Assembly: GCF_007859855.1 (NCBI RefSeq)
Contig: NZ_SJPK01000006.1
Span: 1-64,000 of the forward strand
Origin: Allorhodopirellula solitaria
GTDB lineage: Bacteria; Planctomycetota; Planctomycetia; Pirellulales; Pirellulaceae
Direction: 5' to 3'
Length of the DNA stretch: 64,000 nucleotides
The notes under the pieces were generated by a model. The model saw only the letters and a list, made by a program, of their open reading frames with translations, did no database searches and was not told the DNA's origin. The translations under genes and the position numbers were made by a program. Below are positions 37,428 through 46,580 of the stretch, one piece after another (position 1 is the stretch's first letter; each line of letters begins with the position of its first letter).

Positions 37428-38834
37428 TCACACCTCGTCGATACGGTAAGCTCGCAGACGGTCGCGCAAGGTCCCACGATGGATCCCCAGCGTTTCAGCA
37501 GCTTTAGCGCGATTGCCGCCGGTGTGTGTGAGAACAACGCGGAGAAGTGCTGGTTCGATTGCCGCTAGCAGATCGGCATGCAGTGTCTCGGTGTCAGGGT
37601 GCTCGCCAAGCACGGTTGTTGTCCAAGTCTCGACGATCTTTTCGAGCGACCGGTCCGATGACAATGCTTCGCCATCGCGGCCTGGTTTGGGCGCGGGGAA
37701 ATCAGTAATGCTCAACCGCCGGCCGCGAGCGACAACGGCCGCATGCGACACTGAGTTTTTGAGTTCACGAACATTGCCGTGCCAGGGCCGCCGCTGCAGT
37801 TCGGCCAGCAGATCGGCATCGATCTCCGGATCGGCATAGTTCATCGCCGCGAGAAAATGTTGGCTTAGCGGTGCGATGTCATCACGACGCTCGCGCAGTG
37901 GCGGTAGATGGATCTGGACTCCCGTCAAGCGATGAAACAAATCCTCGCGAAATGTGCCCAGTGCCACGGCATCGTGCAGATCACTATTGGTAGCAGCTAG
38001 AATGCGGACATTGGCCGTCCGCGGTTTGACGTCGCCGACCCGGCTGTACTGGCCCTGTTCTAAAACTCTCAACAGCTTGGCTTGCGTGCCGAGGGAGAGG
38101 TCGCCGATCTCGTCCAACAACACCGTGCCGCCTTCAGCCCGCTCGAACAAACCCGCTCGATCCTCGCTGGCGCCTGTGAACGCACCTTTGACGTGTCCGA
38201 ATAACTCACTTTCGATGAGTTCTGCATTCAGAGCCACCGGCGCGATCGGGATATAGGCTTGGCGAGATCGATTGCTGTGGCGGGCGATCGCCGCGGCAAC
38301 GAGTTCTTTACCCGTACCGGTCTCACCGGTTATCAACACCGAGAGTTCACTATCGGCCACCAGGGCGATCTGCCGAAACACCTGCTGCATCGCGGGCGAC
38401 GTCCCGACCAACACCGACCGGTCGAGCGACATGGGCTGCGTCGCACTGGGGGCTGAACGCTGTGCCGATTTCTGCAGCGCCGTCCGGCACGTGCGCAACG
38501 CATCTTCGAGCTTGAAGGGTTTCGTCAAATAGTCGCTGGCACCGCTCTTGACGGCCGCCACAGCTGTTTCCAAATCGCCAAAGGCTGTGATGATGACCAC
38601 GGGAGCATTGTCGGTCGCTGACAAAAACTGAGGCAATGCGGTGATACCATCGGTTTTCGGTAAGCGCACATCCAGGATCACCATGTCGGGTTGGTGGTCC
38701 CGTGCCAGCTGCAAGCCCTCTTCGGCGCTCGATGCCGTGACAACCTGATGCCCTTCACCACGCAGCATCTTTTCCAAGGCCCAGCAAATTGTCGGTTCGT
38801 CATCGACGACGAGTACAGTTTGTCGCGTTGTCAT
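37428..38834 (-). CDS. NtrC-family sigma-54-dependent response regulator
   Basis: A 468-residue three-domain regulator. The receiver domain has its phospho-acceptor aspartate in MVILDVRLPKTDG. The central AAA+ domain has GETGTGKE, the sigma-54 contact loop GAFTGA and Walker B GTVLLDEIGDL. The C-terminus is a Fis-type helix-turn-helix (NRAKAAETLGIHRGTLRDRL). It would activate sigma-54 promoters upon phosphorylation by the histidine kinase, whose stop overlaps its start by four bases. It is convergent with the exosortase/TPR genes. Exosortase loci in proteobacteria often carry a PrsK/PrsR pair of this kind. Confidence 0.93.
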   Translation of the reverse strand: MTTRQTVLVVDDEPTICWALEKMLRGEGHQVVTASSAEEGLQLARDHQPDMVILDVRLPKTDGITALPQFLSATDNAPVVIITAFGDLETAVAAVKSGASDYLTKPFKLEDALRTCRTALQKSAQRSAPSATQPMSLDRSVLVGTSPAMQQVFRQIALVADSELSVLITGETGTGKELVAAAIARHSNRSRQAYIPIAPVALNAELIESELFGHVKGAFTGASEDRAGLFERAEGGTVLLDEIGDLSLGTQAKLLRVLEQGQYSRVGDVKPRTANVRILAATNSDLHDAVALGTFREDLFHRLTGVQIHLPPLRERRDDIAPLSQHFLAAMNYADPEIDADLLAELQRRPWHGNVRELKNSVSHAAVVARGRRLSITDFPAPKPGRDGEALSSDRSLEKIVETWTTTVLGEHPDTETLHADLLAAIEPALLRVVLTHTGGNRAKAAETLGIHRGTLRDRLRAYRIDEV

Positions 38835-40192
38835 CCGAGTTTGGCATCCAGTTCAAAAAAAGTTCGATCGTTTTCACGACGCCAGCGTACCTCGCCGCCG
38901 AGCCGCTCGGCGGCCCGCCGGGCTACGGATAGACCGAGCCCCATGCCTTCCGGTTTGGACGTCACGAACGGCTCAAAGAGATCTTCAGCAATCTTCTCGG
39001 GCACTCCCGGCCCATCATCGGAAACACGCAAACGCACCAGGTCGCCTGGAATGGAACAGAGTTCCACTCGTACGTCATCACCTGCCTGCATGGCGTTGCC
39101 AATGAGGTTGCTGGCCGCGGCGATCCATGTCGGCCCGTCGAGCACGAGACCGACGATCTCATGGCCGCTATCGACCGCATCGCGAGCGGGAAAGCCATTC
39201 ACCTTCCACTCCATCTCGACGTGCAGGTGGCTCGCGATCGGAGATAGGCTGCTGCGGACGTCGTCATAGCAAGATTGCACTTCGGCGGCATGATCCTCAT
39301 CGACTCGCCCCGAGGCGACCAACAACAACCGACGTACATAATCTTCCGCCACCTCCATCTGTGTAATCGCAACCCCGATCCCCTCATCGTTGGAGGATTG
39401 ACATTGTTGAGCATGCATCTCCACCGCCATCCGTGCTCCGGTCAGACTGTTGCGGAGTTGGTGCGCCATCCCACCGGCGATCTGGTGCAGCAGCTTCTCA
39501 CTCTGTTGGCGATTGATCTGACTCCAAAGTTGGCTCAGCTGTGAGGCCATGGAGTCGACGGCGCCGCCGAGCCTCCCGATCTCATCATCGACATCATCGG
39601 CGGCGGTCGATTGAAAGTCGCCGCCCGCAATTCCTTCGACCCGTCGCTGCAGTTTGCTCACACGACTGATCAGTCGCGACGACAGCAATAACATGATGCT
39701 GGTCAAGGCAAGGATCGTCGACAGACCGGTCGCCAGCGGCAACATTGCGGCGCGACGCCGACTGGCCTCGATCTGGCTTTCATCAAACATCACGCCGACG
39801 CGGGCAACCCGGTCTTGGCGTGACGATTCATTCTTGATGGCAAAGAACAAGACACGAAACTTGCGACCGTCACGGCTCACCTGATACCGATCCTCGGATC
39901 GCTCGCTCAAGGCAGTCGTGCTATGGATCACCTCATCGGCCACGTTCACGCTGACCAGTTCCGTTTGAGTCAACTCAGCCAAGGAATCCAGCACGCGTTC
40001 GTTGAGCGGAAAATTCGAGCCCGAGAGTGATTGCTCGATCGCCTCAAAACGCGATTGCAGTTCGTCGGTTGCCCAGCGTGCGCCCAAAACATAGGAAGCA
40101 GCGGCGACCAAGGCGGCCGCGAGCAAAGCTGCAGCGACCATGGGAGCGAGCAAGCGGAATCGCAGAGATCGGAACGTCGATGTTTTTTTCAC
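38831..40192 (-). CDS. Membrane-bound histidine kinase
   Basis: A 453-residue kinase with an N-terminal helix, a periplasmic sensor of about 110 residues, a second helix near 155-175, a HAMP domain, and the H-box GGMAHQLRNSL, where the residue after the histidine is Gln instead of the usual Glu or Asp. The ATP-binding domain has the N box NLIGNAMQAG, G1 DDGPGVP and G2 GMGLGLSVARR. It phosphorylates the adjacent NtrC-type regulator. The gene overlaps the regulator start by four bases. The sensed signal is unknown. Confidence 0.93.
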   Translation of the reverse strand: MKKTSTFRSLRFRLLAPMVAAALLAAALVAAASYVLGARWATDELQSRFEAIEQSLSGSNFPLNERVLDSLAELTQTELVSVNVADEVIHSTTALSERSEDRYQVSRDGRKFRVLFFAIKNESSRQDRVARVGVMFDESQIEASRRRAAMLPLATGLSTILALTSIMLLLSSRLISRVSKLQRRVEGIAGGDFQSTAADDVDDEIGRLGGAVDSMASQLSQLWSQINRQQSEKLLHQIAGGMAHQLRNSLTGARMAVEMHAQQCQSSNDEGIGVAITQMEVAEDYVRRLLLVASGRVDEDHAAEVQSCYDDVRSSLSPIASHLHVEMEWKVNGFPARDAVDSGHEIVGLVLDGPTWIAAASNLIGNAMQAGDDVRVELCSIPGDLVRLRVSDDGPGVPEKIAEDLFEPFVTSKPEGMGLGLSVARRAAERLGGEVRWRRENDRTFFELDAKLG

Positions 40193-40292
40193 ATCGGCAT
40201 TCTATCTCAATCACCATCGCCGTAAAGAAACCGGTGAGCCTCTGCCCGAGCGACGCCATTCCTGTCGGGGCGACGCCCTTCGCAACGGGCGT

Positions 40293-41066
40293 CTACTTTT
40301 GGCTGGCCCACTGCATTCCACGGACGAGCAAGGCGAGGTACTCATCGTCTTGGAACGTTTCTTTGGAGTGCCCATAGGTGGTTCCAAAGACCCGTGCCTT
40401 GCCGTATTGGTTGGTCCAAATCACAGGATGCGACTTGCCATTGACCTGGCTCTTGGACGTCGCGAGCACTTCGGTGTGAGGCCACACCTTTTCGATCACG
40501 TAGAGCTCGTCCATGGGTGTCGAATAGGGTTCGGGGAACTCTTGCATGATCGGGTGATCGGGGGTCTGCACAGCGACGCCATAGTGAGCCTGGTGCTCAT
40601 GACGACGGCTGGTCACGCCGAGGAACTCACGCCAATCGTCGATGTCTGCATCTCGATAGGTGTGCATGGCACAGTGGATCACGACCGCCGGTACGCCAGC
40701 ATGGTGCACCGAGGTGATGCGGCGAATGTACTCGGCATTCTTGGTGCCTGCGAAACACTCGTTATGCACCACGAGGTCGAAACCCTCCGCCCAATCGGGC
40801 GAATCGTAGAGATCGATTTCTGCCCGCGTGCCCTTGCCCCCTTGGGCGACCACGGTCCAGACCGCTTTCAAACCCTCTTTCTCTGCCGCCAACTGCATCG
40901 CCTTGGCTTGAAAATCATAGTCATGGCAACAGCCGCTGGTGACCAAGAGAATCTGCAGCGAAGGGTCCTCTGCAGGTTCGTCGGCTCGCAAACTCCCCGC
41001 GGTCAGGAAACCGGCCAGAGCGATTGCTATCGCCATTGATGGGAACGATTGGGGGAGGAAGGTCAT
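40293..41066 (-). CDS. Secreted ThuA-like protein
   Basis: A 257-residue protein with a signal peptide ending near SLRADE. The body has the ThuA (glutamine amidotransferase-like) fold: LLVTSGCCHDYDFQ, the nucleophile-elbow-like VVHNECF, HCAMHTYR, and the C-terminal GKARVFGTTYGHS. ThuA-like proteins are abundant in planctomycetes and are linked to trehalose or other sugar utilisation on weak evidence. No operon partner is apparent. Confidence 0.83.
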   Translation of the reverse strand: MTFLPQSFPSMAIAIALAGFLTAGSLRADEPAEDPSLQILLVTSGCCHDYDFQAKAMQLAAEKEGLKAVWTVVAQGGKGTRAEIDLYDSPDWAEGFDLVVHNECFAGTKNAEYIRRITSVHHAGVPAVVIHCAMHTYRDADIDDWREFLGVTSRRHEHQAHYGVAVQTPDHPIMQEFPEPYSTPMDELYVIEKVWPHTEVLATSKSQVNGKSHPVIWTNQYGKARVFGTTYGHSKETFQDDEYLALLVRGMQWASQK

Positions 41067-41103
41067 ATGCCAGATCTTTCGCGCGTCAAAAATGGGGTGG
41101 GAA

Positions 41104-42528
41104 CTAGTTGTTTTCTGTCAGTTCCACAGTATCCATGACCTTGGTGTTGCGTTCCACAGCGAAAACTGTGGTGCGTTGCCGCAGTCCGTCGCGAGTTTCG
41201 GCGGTAATCGGGAGCACCTGCCGTTTGTTCGGGAAGTCCAATCGCACGGTGAAGGCACCGTCCTTTTGCAACTTCACCGGATGCCCTGAAACACTCACCG
41301 ATGCGGTCGGATCTGTCTTGCCGAAGACGATCAACTCGGCCTCGACATCCAGCCGCAGTTTCGATTGACGCAGCAGCGACGGGTCTCCCGTCATGCTGCC
41401 TGATTCGACCGCGTGGGGCATTCGCCGCTGCAAGCGGTCCTCGAAGGCTTCTCGCAACTCACCGCTGCCCGCTTCGAGACCACCACTGAGAGCATAGATT
41501 CGCTCGTAATCTTCCGCGATGTCTTGCCAGTGTTCATCGAGACGTTCGCAATCCCCAGGGACCGGGGTTTCAACGATATTGCTGCGACAGAGGCAGTGGA
41601 ACTCGCCATTTCCAGCGAGATATCCGAGTGCGACACGATATCGCGATGGCGGGTCTTGCACATCGATGTACCAGGTACTCACGCCGCCGTGAACCGAGAT
41701 ATCCCGCGAGACCGTTTCGGCGCGATTGCTCGCGACATCACCCACCGCGAGCAAACGCAGCGTTGGAACTGCGGTATGCCATTGTTCGGCCAATGCCGAC
41801 TGAGCACGTTGAACACTGGTCTGGGTCACCTCCCAACTCGCCTGCAACCAATACGAATCTCGCACGAGCAACGCAATTCGGTCGCGGTGCGGTGCCGTCG
41901 TGCGATGCCGTTCCGTTCCGCCGGTCACGGCCGAACCACCGACGAGCGTGTTGGTGGAGAGATCCTTGTGCTTCTGCATCAGTTCGCGGCGCCGCCGCAT
42001 CTCGGCACGAATCCGCAGCGTCTTGGCCGAAACCTTGGGCTCGTCCAATTCCGGCAGGGGTGCGTCGTTGCGTGAAGTCGCTTTCCGAGACTTGCTCCGC
42101 GCGGCCGTGCTAGTGGATTTGGCACTCACCGCTTTCCGCGTTGACCTCGCCCCGGTCGAGTCTGCTGATCGCGAGGAAGCCGATGACGACTTGCTCGCGG
42201 TCAACGAAGCGCCTTTACCGCTAGCTGACTTTTTCGCCGCGATGGCTTTGGAACTGACCTTCGCGGAAGTCTTGCTCGAACCGCGTTTAGCCTTCGGAGC
42301 GGCCGCTTTGGACTTGGATTGAGCTGGCGTGCGACCGGCAGAGGGCGATGCCGTGGCCTCACTCGACTTCTTCGCCCCCGCCTGGCGGCGGAGTCGACGT
42401 TGGACTTTCTTGATCTCACCGACCAAGTCATCCTTTCGCATCGAATGCCACCCCGCGACTCCATAATTCTTCGCCATTTCGGCCAATTCTCGGCGTGTTT
42501 GCGTGCTCAGGTCGGCGTCGGTGATCAT
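41104..42528 (-). CDS. Rho-N domain plus DUF4912 protein
   Basis: A 474-residue protein in three parts. Residues 1-50 form a Rho-N-like helical domain (RRELAEMAKNYGVAGWHSM, then DDLVGEIKK). Residues 50-180 are an Ala/Lys/Ser-rich basic linker resembling a histone-like tail. Residues 210-360 match DUF4912 (RIALLVRDSYWLQASWEV, YRVALGYLAGNGEFHCLCRS). The C-terminus is a beta-rich domain with a VSGHPVKL region. Nucleic-acid association is suggested by the N-terminus and linker; function is unknown. It stands alone on this strand. Confidence 0.78.
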   Translation of the reverse strand: MITDADLSTQTRRELAEMAKNYGVAGWHSMRKDDLVGEIKKVQRRLRRQAGAKKSSEATASPSAGRTPAQSKSKAAAPKAKRGSSKTSAKVSSKAIAAKKSASGKGASLTASKSSSASSRSADSTGARSTRKAVSAKSTSTAARSKSRKATSRNDAPLPELDEPKVSAKTLRIRAEMRRRRELMQKHKDLSTNTLVGGSAVTGGTERHRTTAPHRDRIALLVRDSYWLQASWEVTQTSVQRAQSALAEQWHTAVPTLRLLAVGDVASNRAETVSRDISVHGGVSTWYIDVQDPPSRYRVALGYLAGNGEFHCLCRSNIVETPVPGDCERLDEHWQDIAEDYERIYALSGGLEAGSGELREAFEDRLQRRMPHAVESGSMTGDPSLLRQSKLRLDVEAELIVFGKTDPTASVSVSGHPVKLQKDGAFTVRLDFPNKRQVLPITAETRDGLRQRTTVFAVERNTKVMDTVELTENN

Positions 42529-42826
42529 GGAGTATTCCTTGTCAATGCAACCTGAGCGGCGGCTCAGGAAACGTGCAAAATAGGCGCGGCAGGGTGCCCG
42601 TCATCAAGACCTACGGTCAAAAACCGAGATCACCCCCTGAAACATCGCGTAACGGGGTAATTTCCTGCCCAAGTATTATGGCAAGCGACCACCCAAGGTT
42701 CTAGGGCTCGCTCGCTAAATTGTCCAAATCAGTCAAAAAAGATGTGGCGAAGACAGGTTCTCGGCCGAGTTTCCGTCAAGGTCGAGGTACCATGAATACA
42801 CGCTGCCGATTTCCTATTTTGAGAAC

Positions 42827-43183
42827 ATGGTCTCCATGACGGACTCGACCCCCCCTCCGCCGAATTCCGATCGCGATTCACCGGGCAAACGGGAGCGAAT
42901 GCCGGACCGACGGGAACCCGAAGACATGGGGAGGTCCGAAACCCCATCACGGCGCGGAGACGCCGATTCCAGAATCCCCGTAGCCAGGGAGCGGCAATCG
43001 CTCCTGCGGCTGGCGTCCGCTGGGCTGGAATTGGCAAGTTTTTCCCTCATCCTCGGCGGTGCAGGATATGCTGTGGATCACTGGATGGACAATTCCACGC
43101 CCTACATCGCGATCGCCGGCATGCTGCTGGGGTTCTGTCTCGGTTTCTACCGGCTGATCGTGCTAGCAAGTAAAATGAATTAA
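42827..43183 (+). CDS. AtpZ/AtpI-like small membrane protein
   Basis: A 118-residue protein: a charged, disordered N-terminal half and two hydrophobic helices, LELASFSLILGGAGYAVDHW and IAIAGMLLGFCLGFYRLIV, as in AtpZ/AtpI proteins. Those help assemble the F-ATPase or carry divalent cations and normally precede atpB. Here no ATP synthase gene is visible; the next gene, 66 bases away, is pilT. The start may be ATG 42827 or 42836. Confidence 0.72.
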   Translation: MVSMTDSTPPPPNSDRDSPGKRERMPDRREPEDMGRSETPSRRGDADSRIPVARERQSLLRLASAGLELASFSLILGGAGYAVDHWMDNSTPYIAIAGMLLGFCLGFYRLIVLASKMN

Positions 43184-43249
43184 AAAACCACCCCCACGCG
43201 GTGTGGGCCCCTGGCTCGTTTCGTCTTCTCCCCAAAGTCCATCACGATT

Positions 43250-44452
43250 ATGTCACACGGTAAACCTGCCAAAGCCGCTCCTGCCTCGGGACGCGATATG
43301 TCGGCCGATGCGGTCGCCTCCCGGCTCAAAAGCTCTCTGCTTCAGGAGAAGCAGGACCTCGAGGTCGACAAAATCTTCCGAGCTTTGGTCAAGCTCGAGG
43401 GGTCCGATTTGCACATGAAGGTCGGTCAGCCCCCGATGGTCCGCGTCGGTGGCGAACTCAAACCGCTCAACCGTGGCCCGATCGAAGCCGAAGAGATGGT
43501 TCGGTTGCTGCTGCCAATGATGGACGAACGCAACCTCGTCATCTTTGAAGAGGAGGGCGGGGCTGACTTTTCCTACCAATGCGAAGTCGACGGCACGCGT
43601 TGGCGGTTTCGCGTCAATATGCTCAAGTCGCTCGGCAATATCGGCTTGGTCGCCCGCCGGATCAGTAACTTCATCCCCGATTTCCGGGGCCTGTTTTTGC
43701 CTGACTCGATCGAGAACCTCTGTCACTATGAACAGGGCATGGTCTTGCTCGCCGGGGTCACCGGTTCGGGCAAGAGTACCACCATCGGATCGATGCTCAA
43801 TTACATCAACAGCCTCTATCGCAAACACATCCTCACCCTCGAAGACCCTATCGAATTCATCTTCACCGAGGACAAAGCTCTCATCAACCAACGTGAGATC
43901 GGCCAAGACGTGGTCGACTTTAGCGTCGGCATGAAGCATGCAGTGCGGGAAGACCCCGATATCATCCTCGTCGGCGAGCTTCGCGATGAGGAGACGTTCA
44001 TGACGGCAATCCATGCTGCCGAAACCGGTCACCTCGTCTTCGGGACGATTCACGCCGCCAGTGCATCGACCTGTATCGGCCGGATTCTCGACCTCTTCCC
44101 CCAAGATATGCACCGCGCCATCCGCAGCGCGATCGCGTTCAATATGAAGGGGATCGTCGCCCAGAAACTGCTCCGGAGCATCAAACCGGGCGTCTCCCGC
44201 GTGCCGACGTGCGAGGTGATGACATTCACGCCGATGATTCGTAAACTCGTGCTCGAAGGGCATGACAACAAACTGCCCGACGCGATTCGCATCGGTGCCG
44301 AAGACGGCATGCAGGACTTCACCATGAGTTTGAAACAGTTGATCGATGATGATCTGATCGATCGGCCGACCGCGTTCGCGGTCGCTCCCAATAAAGACGC
44401 GTTGAAGATGTCGCTCAAGGGCATCGATGTGAAAGCACCAGGGATTATTTAA
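43250..44452 (+). CDS. pilT: PilT-like twitching ATPase
   Basis: A 400-residue ATPase of the secretion/pilus superfamily. Walker A GVTGSGKST (about 169-177), Asp box LTLEDPIEFIF, Walker B ILVGELRD (about 239-246) and His box TGHLVFGTIHA are intact. The C-terminal AIRSAIAFNMKG region resembles the PilT AIRNLIRE. The N-terminus is about 30 residues longer than usual. It would power pilus retraction. Its TAA stop directly abuts the GTG of the next gene, so the two are cotranscribed and probably coupled. Confidence 0.92.
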   Translation: MSHGKPAKAAPASGRDMSADAVASRLKSSLLQEKQDLEVDKIFRALVKLEGSDLHMKVGQPPMVRVGGELKPLNRGPIEAEEMVRLLLPMMDERNLVIFEEEGGADFSYQCEVDGTRWRFRVNMLKSLGNIGLVARRISNFIPDFRGLFLPDSIENLCHYEQGMVLLAGVTGSGKSTTIGSMLNYINSLYRKHILTLEDPIEFIFTEDKALINQREIGQDVVDFSVGMKHAVREDPDIILVGELRDEETFMTAIHAAETGHLVFGTIHAASASTCIGRILDLFPQDMHRAIRSAIAFNMKGIVAQKLLRSIKPGVSRVPTCEVMTFTPMIRKLVLEGHDNKLPDAIRIGAEDGMQDFTMSLKQLIDDDLIDRPTAFAVAPNKDALKMSLKGIDVKAPGII

Positions 44453-45790
44453 GTGGCACGAGAACCCGACGATCTTCAGTTATGGCAAACCGTCGCTCCT
44501 GTGGAATTCGTTCCCAAGATCGATTCGCGCAGCGACGCCCAAGCGCTCTTGGTCACGACCCGGCAAGGGGCGGGCTACGCAGTCGCTGGCGGTCAGTTCG
44601 CCCACGCGATTGAATCGCGAGCAACCCACGTTCTGATGGATTTCTCCAAGAATGCCTGCGCCATGCGGTACCAGGTCGATGGGACCTGGGAACAGCTGCC
44701 GCCTCTCGATCGAGAGACCGGCGATGCGATGCTCTATGCGATCAAACAGCTCTGCCAGATGAATCCCGCCGACCGGCGCGGGTCCCAAAAAGGCTCCGTC
44801 GGCTTGAAGGTCGGCAAAGAGAAATTCGACGTGCTGGTGCAATCGCAAGGCGTGCCCACCGGCGAGCGAGCGATCTGCCGGATCATTGCCGAAAAGATCC
44901 CCTTTGAAAAACTCGCTGACCTCGGCATGCGAGACACGATGATTGAGCAGTTCAAGGAACAGCTCAATTCCAATGGCAACATCGTCATGATCTCCGCCAA
45001 GAAAGGCGAGGGCGTCAGCACGGTGTGGTCGGTGGCGATCAATTCGGCCGATCGTTTCATTCGTGACTTCCAGTCATTTGAACCCGAAAATGCACCGGAG
45101 CCGGACATTATCAACGTCACGCCCAATTTTTTCGGCGGCGATACCGGCAAGACGGAGTTCGAGGTCGTTCAGCGAATGGTTCTGCGCGAGCCCGATGTGT
45201 TGATGTTCCCCAATCCACCCGACCCCGAAGCCTTGGAAGTGGTCTTGGAAAAGGTCCAGGAAGAGGATCGGCAGCTGATCTATCGCACCGCCGCTGATAG
45301 CGCCCTCGGCGCGCTGCTCACATTCATCGGACGCTATCCTGACTGCCGCTCGATGATCGCCGAAAAAATCGGCTGTGTGCTGCACCAGCGTTTGGTGCGG
45401 CGGTTGTGCGATAACTGCAAAGTCGCTTTCGAACCACCTCCGAAACTGCTCGCCCAACTCGGCATCCCCGCCGGCCGCGTCTCGGTGCTGTACCAACCCT
45501 TCGTCGCACCGCCGATCGAACAGCAAGTCGATGAGAACGGCCGCCCCGATCCGATCACCCCCTGCCATGTCTGCGGCGGGCGATCCTACTACGGTCGCGT
45601 GGGCGTGTTTGAGATGCTCCGTCCAGGCCCACAATTGCAAGCGGCCCTGACAAAAAGCAACGACGCTGGACAACTCGCCGCCGTCGCGAAATCCGAAGGT
45701 CACCGTTCCATGCAGTCCGAAGCCGTCATGGCCGTCGCCCGTGGCCTGACCAGCCTCGACGAACTCAAACGAGTGTTTTCGAGCAAATAG
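44453..45790 (+). CDS. Degenerate PilB/GspE-like ATPase, probably catalytically dead
   Basis: A 445-residue relative of PilB/GspE. The C-terminal tetracysteine zinc site is kept (C319, C322, C371, C374 in CDNC and CHVC). The Walker A region reads SAKKGEGVST at about 181-190, with valine in place of the essential lysine. The Walker B region reads EPDVLMFPNPPDPEAL, lacking the catalytic glutamate, and the His box position has RTAADS. The ATP site is thus lost. The GTG start follows the pilT stop with no gap. A role as a non-hydrolysing partner or scaffold for PilT is inferred. Confidence 0.85.
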   Translation: MAREPDDLQLWQTVAPVEFVPKIDSRSDAQALLVTTRQGAGYAVAGGQFAHAIESRATHVLMDFSKNACAMRYQVDGTWEQLPPLDRETGDAMLYAIKQLCQMNPADRRGSQKGSVGLKVGKEKFDVLVQSQGVPTGERAICRIIAEKIPFEKLADLGMRDTMIEQFKEQLNSNGNIVMISAKKGEGVSTVWSVAINSADRFIRDFQSFEPENAPEPDIINVTPNFFGGDTGKTEFEVVQRMVLREPDVLMFPNPPDPEALEVVLEKVQEEDRQLIYRTAADSALGALLTFIGRYPDCRSMIAEKIGCVLHQRLVRRLCDNCKVAFEPPPKLLAQLGIPAGRVSVLYQPFVAPPIEQQVDENGRPDPITPCHVCGGRSYYGRVGVFEMLRPGPQLQAALTKSNDAGQLAAVAKSEGHRSMQSEAVMAVARGLTSLDELKRVFSSK

Positions 45791-45902
45791 GAATATCAAA
45801 ATGATCACTGGAACTGCTTGAAAAATTATCGAGCCAAGCCCACCGCGAATTCGTCGAATCCTATCTGTACCTGGAACGTCTTCGAAACTAGCGAAAATAA
45901 GC

Positions 45903-46220
45903 GGTTCATCCGACGGAAGCGTGCGCAGAGCACAGCGGAAGGTTTTTTGAGGCATGGCTCTCGTATCCGATGATCGTTCAACAATGCGTCCCTGACGAAC
46001 AAACGCTCGCCAGGGACCGACAACACCATTGGCGTACCGCTTTTGCAGGGAAACGCTGGCGACCGAGGTATCCCTTGCCAAGCCAGCACCTCTGCAGAGC
46101 TCGGCTCCGTTTCTCCCGGCAGTGCCAGTCTAAAATTGATAATCACATCCCACAAATAAATCCTTGGATACTCGAGCCATGCCTTGAAAACCTCGGGCGC
46201 ACACTTCCGTCGGATGAGCA
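45903..46220 (-). mobile_element. MITE copy 3 (318 bp)
   Basis: Same orientation and length as copy 2, ends GGTTCATCC and GGATGAGCA. The octamer AAACTAGC occurs at 45885-45892 and again directly after the right end at 46221-46228. The left octamer is separated from the element by ten extra bases, GAAAATAAGC, so the duplication is less certain here than in copies 1, 2 and 4. Confidence 0.83.
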
Positions 46221-46580
46221 AAACTAGCTAGAATCGATCGCTCGACGTTTTGTTGTAGAGATGGCCATGCGTCCGCGCGGTCGCCCACGAAGGTTCCCCG
46301 ATGGCCATGCCGTTACCGAAACCCCAATTCGGTACCTGACACCTATGATCTGACCCGTGGACATATAAATCGGGGCTGAGTTTCTTCAAAAGAGAGACTC
46401 ACTCCGTTTTTTCATGCGCCCACTGAGCGGAGCAGGATACGCATGTCTCGCCGAATGGGCGACAACAGGAAACCCGACTTGCCACTCCGATTCCGTACGC
46501 ACGATGAGCTATGATAGGGAAAATCACGACGCACTGAACGGTGCGCATATCAAACGCTCGCCGTCAACCGGAAGAATACA
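46221..46580. other. Intergenic region before the cyclase gene
   Basis: 360 bases without a convincing gene. It contains a direct repeat of GATGGCCATGC (46260-46270 and 46300-46310), 40 bases apart. GGAAGAA at 46570-46576 is the likely ribosome binding site for the TTG start at 46581. Confidence 0.5.

Noticed and set aside
43253-44263. 336-codon open frame antisense to pilT
   Set aside because: Mirrors the high-GC codon pattern of pilT, which has intact motifs.
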